Assembly: GCA_024138025.1 (NCBI GenBank) | Contig: JAMXBD010001364.1 | Span: forward strand, 186,001-250,000 | DNA: 64,000 nt | Direction of reading: 5' to 3' | Source of the DNA: Combretum micranthum | Lineage: Eukaryota; Streptophyta; Magnoliopsida; Myrtales; Combretaceae | Part shown: piece by piece, positions 56,851 to 64,000 of the stretch | How positions within the stretch are numbered: position 1 is the stretch's first letter | How the letters are laid out: every line of letters begins with the position of its first letter | Notes under the pieces: generated by a model | Told to the model about the DNA's origin: nothing | Database searches by the model: none | What the model saw: the letters and a program-made list of their open reading frames with translations, nothing else | Translations under genes and position numbers: made by a program

Positions 56851-58489
56851 ACTAAAAAAAAACCATGTTGTTTTAATGGTTTCTGGCAAATTAGAATAAT
56901 TATAAGTTTTGTTTTTATCAATAATACACCGTTAAAATAGCATATTGTGGACCAAATCTGTTATTATTATCGTTTATTTGACCGAATCTTTTTCTTTTTT
57001 TTCTTTTTCCTTCTATCCTTTTATTAAATAGTATGGGTACTAAGAATCAAGGATGATTCTCCAAAACTGTCCTCCTTCCCTTCTTTGGGTCAATATAAAA
57101 GTTTATATGAAAGTGTCCATTGGAAGTGCTACTAAGGTTGTAAGTGGAATTTGAATATGAAAGCATTTGGCTAACATGTGATTATTTTATCGTGCTACAT
57201 TCTAGTATGATTATCAATGTTTAGTTGTTATCATTCAGGTGATTGACTAGTCCTTTATACATCCCATAAATGCTGGTCTCGAATCATTTAGATGCCATAT
57301 ATGATTTGTGTGACCTAACTCGTGAATTATGATGGGTTAGGGACCTCTAAGTTTGAAACATCACCATATTTATATTTTTCCTCTCCTTCAAATTGAAATG
57401 AAAGATTCATCCTTGGAATTAAGAAGCAAAAACTAAAATTCAATATTTTTTTGGCCTAAAATTCAATATCAATTGACCATAATATATATATATATTTGAT
57501 TTAAATTTTCTAACATTTTGCTAATGAATTTTAAAAAAATTCTATCAAAAACTTTTAAAAGTACCTATATATATAATTTCAAAAATTTTCATTCAAAATA
57601 CACATTATTTTATATAGATCATATCACTCTTAGACACCTCTATAGAATGCATGTCCATAATTTAGTTTAGGCTAGATATAAAAATTTTATACCTAAATTT
57701 TGCACAAAAGTTCAACTTGGTATACACACTTTGAAATGGTTAATTTAATATCAAACAAACTTTTTATATTTATTTATACTACTTCTTCAACATTTTTTTT
57801 TTCTTTGTTGACATGAGAGGGACATTTATTATTAAATTTTTACTACTTATTAGTTATTCTAACACTATATAACACTAATAGGTTGCATTTGCCACATCAG
57901 AAAATATATCAAATAATGTTAGAAATATAGTAAATATAACCATGAAAAGTTTTATTAGATATTAAATTAATTTACTTCAAAGAATTTTTATCTAAAATTC
58001 AAGTACTAAATTTGACATTTTTTTTCTTTAGTTGATAAGGTGTATTAGATAGTTTGTTATCCTCCACTTACTCATATAGTAACTTTGTTGCAATCTTAAA
58101 GCATTAAATGCACAACATCACAACTTCTGGCATCTATAATATTCATTCCCATATTTAAAAAAAAAACTCTTTTACTTTTATTTTACATGATAATATATTT
58201 ATCTCATATTTTATATCATATTATAAATTTATACATTGTTAATATATTAATGATAATAATCTTTTAAATAAGTTTACTATTTTTGCCAAAAAAATATATT
58301 TTAAACCAAATACCCGCATATATTTCGAAATTTTTATTTAAACAAAATACAAACAAAAACGGTGCATAATGTAATATGTTAAAATTTATCGGGACATTAA
58401 TGTAATAAAAAATTAGGTACAACAAATTTTCATAAAAAATATATATAGAGAATGAAGAAACAGAAAATCCCAACCGATTACCAGAAAGT
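56851..58489. other. AT-rich intergenic sequence
   Basis: No gene, RNA or clear repeat recognised. Confidence 0.5.
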
Positions 58490-58705
58490 TCGCCATGAAA
58501 ATAATACTAGGCTTCCAGCCCGGAACGAGCTGCTGTGTCCTGTCGTGTTCTGTTGTATGGAGTTGTCCTTGTGTTATGAGTGTGCTGAGAGGGAGGGGGA
58601 GAGAGAGAGAGAGTGAGTGAGTGAGCGAGTAAGAGAGAGACAAAGCATGTGAAGTGTGGGGAAAGGGTGGCGTGATTCATGATTATGATTTTGTCTTTCA
58701 GCATA
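58490..58705 (-). other. Promoter or 5' leader-like fragment with TC/CTCA microsatellites
   Basis: On the minus strand a GC-richer block holds CT and CTCA repeats (58598-58638), then CAGCAGCTCGTTCCGGGCTG. Next comes ATGGCGAACTTTCTG directly before GTAATC, which looks like a start codon and an early 5' splice site. No downstream exon is found on the minus strand. It may be the severed 5' end of a gene. Confidence 0.35.
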
Positions 58706-61559
58706 TTAAAACCAATAATTCCGTTTACAAAAACGGTACGGGAAGGATCAGAAAAACTTGTGATTTGTTAAGATAAATAACAAAACTTCTAGTACTTTTT
58801 ATATATTTCACCACAACAAAACTGGAGGCACCAATTCTAAAATTTAAAAAAAAAAATTTCATAAAATAAGTTATATTTTTATAAATAAGATTAGCGACGA
58901 TGATTTTTATAAAAGAAAAATTATGTTTAAAAACAGAAATTTGTTTATAAAACCCAATTTTCTGTAGTGTTTGATTTTTTCCTACATAAACAATTAACAT
59001 TAAAAAATATAATATTTTAAACAATTAAGTACCTTACAAGTCTAAAGTGTCCATTAATTGACGGATCTTGTTTAATTGAACGTGGGAGATTTAATTATTT
59101 AGAGCCTTGGTCATAAGTCATGACATTTTTCAAACATTACCTTATATGGGACTGTTTTAGTTCAACAGAAGAATCATAAAAAGTGTTGGAATAATGTACT
59201 CTGTGGTTAGTATGGATTTGTTCAACAACTTCCAAATTACATTATTGATCAGGAAGAGTACAAAATAATTAACGCTGCAGGTCACGGTCGGTAATGGTCG
59301 CTTATTAAACTTGCAAAGTTTAACCTCATGGATGGGCAGGATTTCCCTAATTACTCCCTTTTCAGAAGTAAACAAACCTTGAGAAAATTAAAAAAAAAAA
59401 AAGGAGAAGAAGATGAAGAAGAAGAAAGAAAACATAGTCAAATATTATATATATGCAATTAATGGCCAATTTTAAAATATATTTTATAGAGCTTGATGGG
59501 TATTTTAACACTAAAAATATGTACAATAAAAATAATGTAGTAGAGAAAATCCAGTTGCAATTCTCATATGGGTGCAGCTCGTATCTTGTGTTATATAAGA
59601 TATTTATAGTCTAATAACTCTTATTTTCTAAGCCCATTATATCAAATCTCTACAACATTATTTTTAGTATATAACTTAACTTTGGACCTTTCACTTCTTT
59701 CGAGTACTCAAGCAAAAATTTTGACTGATTTAAACCAAAAATCATTTTCATCCCTTTATAAATAGAAATAAAGTTACTAATATGTATATAGATAAATTTT
59801 TCATGCAATTCATTTCATTTTTAGTTTGGACTTTGTTAATGAAAAACTTTAAAGATATATATAATGTAAAGTTTATGGTATATAAGTATTATTAATGAAA
59901 TGTATAACAATATTTATTAATTATACATATTTTATATCCATGATATGGTGAATTTTGAAGAAAACTCTTCATAATATCAATACATATAATAATTCAAAGA
60001 GTTCTGTTAGTGAATGCCCACTCTCAAATCACTTACCGAAGGATCGCTAAGAATTTTTTTTTTTTTCCAGAAAATAATTAACTTAAAAGATAAAATAAAA
60101 AAAAATATCTATTATTTAGCATTGTGAAGGGCATTTCAAGGAAGGAAACTTCTTATGGTCCCATCGACGGAGTTATTCGATCAATCATCTAATCGTTAGA
60201 ATAAATAAAATAATAAAAATATTAATTATTTTAGTGATTCGATTATGATTGAATATGGTATAAATCGTTGGATAAACGGATCCTAGAATTTTCCCCTAAC
60301 AGTGAATTAACGTTTTCCAACTCTAATAAGATTTTCTCTTGGCAAGTTATTGGCAAATCCCATCAATCTATTTAGGTAATGAGTGGAGCAGACGTTTGTC
60401 TTCGAGATGTTCATTTGTATTGTGGACGATTCGAAGCAAATCATTGAAGTGATTAGAACTGAGGTTAAAACGTAGCTTTTAATCTCTTAAGTTCGTTAAC
60501 AAATAATCCCATTTTTTATTGCGAAAGACAAGAGTTTGATGGGAGAATATGCTCAACGCCTATACCTACCAAAAATATAGATTTGGTAAAAACGTTTCTT
60601 TAATGAGTTATTATAAACTATTTGTAAGGGATTTTTTTAAAAAAATTCAATTACTTTTGATTAATATTAATAATATGTTTTATGAAAAACAAATGTATAA
60701 AGGGGTTCTTTTTTCCATTTTGCATTTTAATAGGTCTTTTAAACTAATTAAAAAAAAAAAGAAAAAGAAATGAAAAGAGTGCTTCCAACATGTATATCAT
60801 GCTCAAAGCTCAAAATACACCATGTGTTTGCTGGGTGTCCTGACTAAGACCACAAACAATTTGAGTTGAGATGATATAAATTGAACTCAAGATTAAGCTT
60901 TTACTTAAAAACCGAAGTCAACTAAATGACACATACTCAAACTCTATTCAATTAAAATCATTTAAAATTGATTTATTAAAAATACTTTTAATACTACTCA
61001 GCACAATATTAATATCCAAGTCCAAATCAATTAGCACTTATACTCAACTCAAGTTCAATGAGATTTGTAAGGTAATCTAGTTAAACATTATCAAATTTAA
61101 GCTAATATATATATTATATATATATATATATATAAAGACATTTCAAGTAGTTCAAGTTCAAACTTGAGTCAACTAATCATATATTGAACTCAATTAAAAA
61201 TTAAGCCAAGCTCGAGCCCAACTTAAAAGCACAATTATGTAGGTATCAAATTATTTAAAACTGACTTTCATAAAGAATGATGAGCGATGTTCCTAGGAAT
61301 TGCTCCACTATATATGCATACATGTCAAACCATATATGACTTAATATATAAAGTTTGTTTATTTTATTGATGAATATTTTTATTTCAATAAAATTGAAGA
61401 GTTCTTTTATGTGGGAGGCAATATTTAATTATGATAATGCATCTTTGGTTTCTTTTCTTTTTTTTTTAAGAAATATTTTACTATGATAATGTGAGTTAAT
61501 TTTTTTTTTTTTTGACAAACAATAATTTGTCAGCTTGTTTTATTTTTTTGCTATAATTT
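58706..61559. other. AT-rich intergenic sequence
   Basis: No gene recognised. Low-complexity patches: A-rich GAAGAA at 59388-59430, (AT)n at 61108-61133, A/G tract at 60748-60772. Confidence 0.5.
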
Positions 61560-61790
61560 GACATATATGAGGGTGGGAAACCCTTACGTACAGGGTACCC
61601 GCCTCTACCCTACTTGATAAGGTAGGGTTGAGATAGATATTAAGAGTCATGAGGTATTATATGGGTACAGATTTTTTAAGATCTACTTTCACAAAGTAGA
61701 GTATGGGCATAAGTTCTTCATCTGCTCCATACCCCGAAACCTATACTCTAATGTGTAGGGTACAAGTTTATGGCATCATGTATCACTCCC
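61560..61790. repeat. Short repeat island of GGGTA / TACCC words
   Basis: A GC-richer patch with GGGTACCCGCC, TACCCTAC, GGTAGGGTTGAG, GGGTACAG, CCATACCCCGA and GGGTACAAG, partly self-complementary. It is probably a dispersed-repeat fragment. The words are not telomeric: plant telomere repeats are TTTAGGG. Confidence 0.4.
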
Positions 61791-62340
61791 ATTAAATATT
61801 ATAAAAAAATGTTAATATATAAGAAATAAAACGTAAATACTTCATTTTTTTTATTTTACAACAACTGTCATTCAAGATTATTATTTGTCCATCTTCCAAG
61901 AATTTTTATCATAAAAGGATATATGTTATTATATTTTGGAAGGATTTGTGAATTTTATTTTAGAAGAATTACAGTTTAATGTATGTACTTGAACTCTCAA
62001 ATTATATAAAGATTTTTTTTTTATCTTCCAAGACTAATTAATATAGAAATAGCTTCTAAGTTTTTACTTTTGGAATTTGCAACAAGTTTTATAATTTTCT
62101 TTAATATCACATAATCAAGCTGATAGGTATTTGTTCTAGGTTTCAATTTCACACATAAACAGATTTTGCATATTGTAAATCTTGTTATATTAATAAATTA
62201 CCTTTAAATTTTTTTCCACATATTGTTTGTATTGAATATATGAATCAAGATAGTATTATATATTTCATGAAACCATCTCAAGGACCATGAACTTGAAGTT
62301 TAAAAAAGAAAATATATGTATAAATTCATAAAAAAAAAAA
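61791..62340. other. AT-rich intergenic sequence
   Basis: Nothing recognised. Confidence 0.5.
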
Positions 62341-62344
62341 ATCA

Positions 62345-64000
62345 ACATGTTCCATAAATACCTTAAACTGAAGCGATCCCGCCTCAAGCACTTAAAAGCA
62401 TAGTTGTTGTGTCGCACATATCACATCCAAATGACATGTGCAAGTCATTTCTTTTACTAAGTGAGTTTCTAATTAAGTTTTAATATGGAAATCGTCGTAA
62501 TTTTGTAAAAATTCAGCAAAGTTCCTTCTATTCTTCTATGGTCAAAATTATCAAAATCTACCAAAGTTAACCTGCTTCAAAAATAAATTTCATAAAATAC
62601 CTATTTATAAATATTGCCATAGGGCCCATCAAATGAATACAACTCAATTATAAAACTTTCGACTTAAAGGTCTATATCAAATCAAAGTAAAAATATTGAG
62701 TAGTCAATTAGTTAAGTCATCTAAGTTTATAATAAAATAAGATAACGACAAAATTCATTCATGAAAACTCATAAGGTCTATATCTCATACAATGCCATCT
62801 AATCGGGACATCTTGCGTAGCTCCATTCCCATCAAATTATTAACGGGTTTAAAAGGTTAATAAAATGAGCTGCAGAGCCCAGTGCATAGTAATCAAGCAC
62901 ATACATGCATATCATGCACATCTGAGCTAATACAACAAGAACAAGTTAGAATTTGATTAACTTTTAAGTTAGCAAACAAGTATTCCCAGTGGCCCGTAAA
63001 TACTAATATGCATAATAGTGTACTCATGACTCACATCAAATGAAAGAGGTAAGGTTCTCTCAGCGAATCACGCATGGAAGAGGGGGGTTTGATAAGTCCT
63101 TAAAACTTACTAAAAAGAAAAAAATATAGTCTCATCCGGATTATCCCCACAGGATGCCACCAACAAACATGGTCCATTATAACGCTTTATATAGGATCCT
63201 ATAATATTGTATAACTCGTCACAACTTTATACGTGCTCCTAATTAGCTGCCTGATCTCGAAAAATTTCTTATCGACTACCCGCTAAGCCCAACCACTTAT
63301 TTCGTAGGGGCTTAAGCGCCTAAACTACCGCATCAACTAGAAATTGCAATTAAGCTTGCAATCCAATCCGAGAGTTCCACTACCTTAAGTAAATAGCCAA
63401 GCAACACACTAACGAGGAACACACATTTACTACATACCTGATTGTTGGTTTGAGTTTTCTATCTCTTTCGAAGCTCGATGTCCAAAAGCTATCCACAGTT
63501 AAAGTTAGGAATTAATTCAAGATTAACTACCTATAATCTATTTTTGTTGTTTGTTCCATATAGGTCATTTGGTTTAATCATATTTACTTAAAGATTATGT
63601 TTAAAGGGTTATTTTAAGTCTAAACAAGAGTTGAAAAGGGTACTCAGGCCATGTACAGCCCTAGGTAAGGACAAAAGGGAATACACGACCTATGTATCTT
63701 GTCATGTCCCCATACCGACTAAGAACACATCTTGTGAATCAGTCGCGTACCTCTAGTGTCATTGGACAGAGAGAAACACGAGTAAGAACACAAAATCATG
63801 GATCTCAAGATAAGGTCTAGGTAAAAGGATACACGGCTTGATAGATGGTCCCGTGTATCAGCCATATATTCTTGGGTGTAAACTTTAGTGTGGTAGAGAA
63901 GAGCACGGATGGTATATGCATTCATGTGCTAGACGTGCTCTTTTAGAAAAGATTGGATAAAAAGGTTAAAGGGATAACGGGGAGATGTACGACCCCGTAT
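62345..64000 (-). mobile_element. Partial LTR-like sequence running off the right edge
   Basis: Composition changes to mixed sequence, without coding. Near the edge the minus strand repeats a CACGG..CGTGT(A) theme: GATACACGGGACC, AAGCCGTGTATCC, TAGGTCGTGTATTCC, ATACGGGGTCGTAC. Such wording is frequent in LTRs of plant gypsy elements. Inner words (TAAGCGCCTAAACTACCGCAT, split here as TAAGCGCC and AACTACCGCAT) fit an LTR in minus orientation. The boundaries were not found. Confidence 0.4.

Noticed and set aside
61560..61790. Interstitial telomere-like repeat
   Set aside because: The words are GGGTA/TACCC mixtures without TTTAGGG periodicity.

Overview
The window is nuclear DNA of a flowering plant, most likely a eudicot; the species cannot be told. 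It is AT-rich and dominated by Ty1/copia and Ty3/gypsy LTR retrotransposons, with tandem repeats, a SINE, poly(A) retroposon remnants, and one recognisable host gene interrupted by an intron. Most long open frames are chance products of AT-rich or repetitive sequence.

Layout. (1) About 1-31 kb is a nest of retroelements. A minus-strand copia remnant at the left edge holds a second minus-strand copia element (LTR from 1848, pol remnant 15467-16960). That element was entered by long gypsy-type LTRs, by a 3-kb gypsy derivative without pol (3702-6716, complete with both LTRs, primer site and target duplication), and by an Athila-like element (16991 to about 27697) that keeps gag and ORF1 but not pol. 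A second Athila-type LTR (27698-29176) and the 5' end of a third copia element (29177-30890) close the block. (2) 30.9-42.1 kb holds three neighbouring tandem-repeat fields: an AT-rich degenerate array, a ~40-bp satellite with an apparent ~1-kb higher-order repeat, and a longer-unit relative of it. The 40-bp satellite is split by two solo LTRs (32985-34632 and 35240-39203), each with a target-site duplication. (3) 42.1-62.3 kb is low-copy, AT-rich sequence. It has a decayed fragment of a conserved plant gene (44689-45086), a tRNA-derived SINE with a perfect 12-bp duplication (48700-49013), smaller retroposon scraps, and a DUF538-family secretory gene on the minus strand (52580-54125) whose signal-peptide frame is one base out of register with its domain. 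(4) From 62.3 kb to the right edge lies part of another LTR.

The most unusual signal is in four long LTRs of one gypsy family (ends at 8318, 13455, 20627 and 39203). All four share splice-site-like landmarks at similar positions: a leader with a 5' splice site, a large intron, a 61-70 bp mini-exon ending in GTGAGT, and a second acceptor 371-426 bp before the LTR end. In three of them the mini-exon is intact. No cellular pathway links the genes; the window mainly records nested insertion, solo-LTR formation and satellite turnover.
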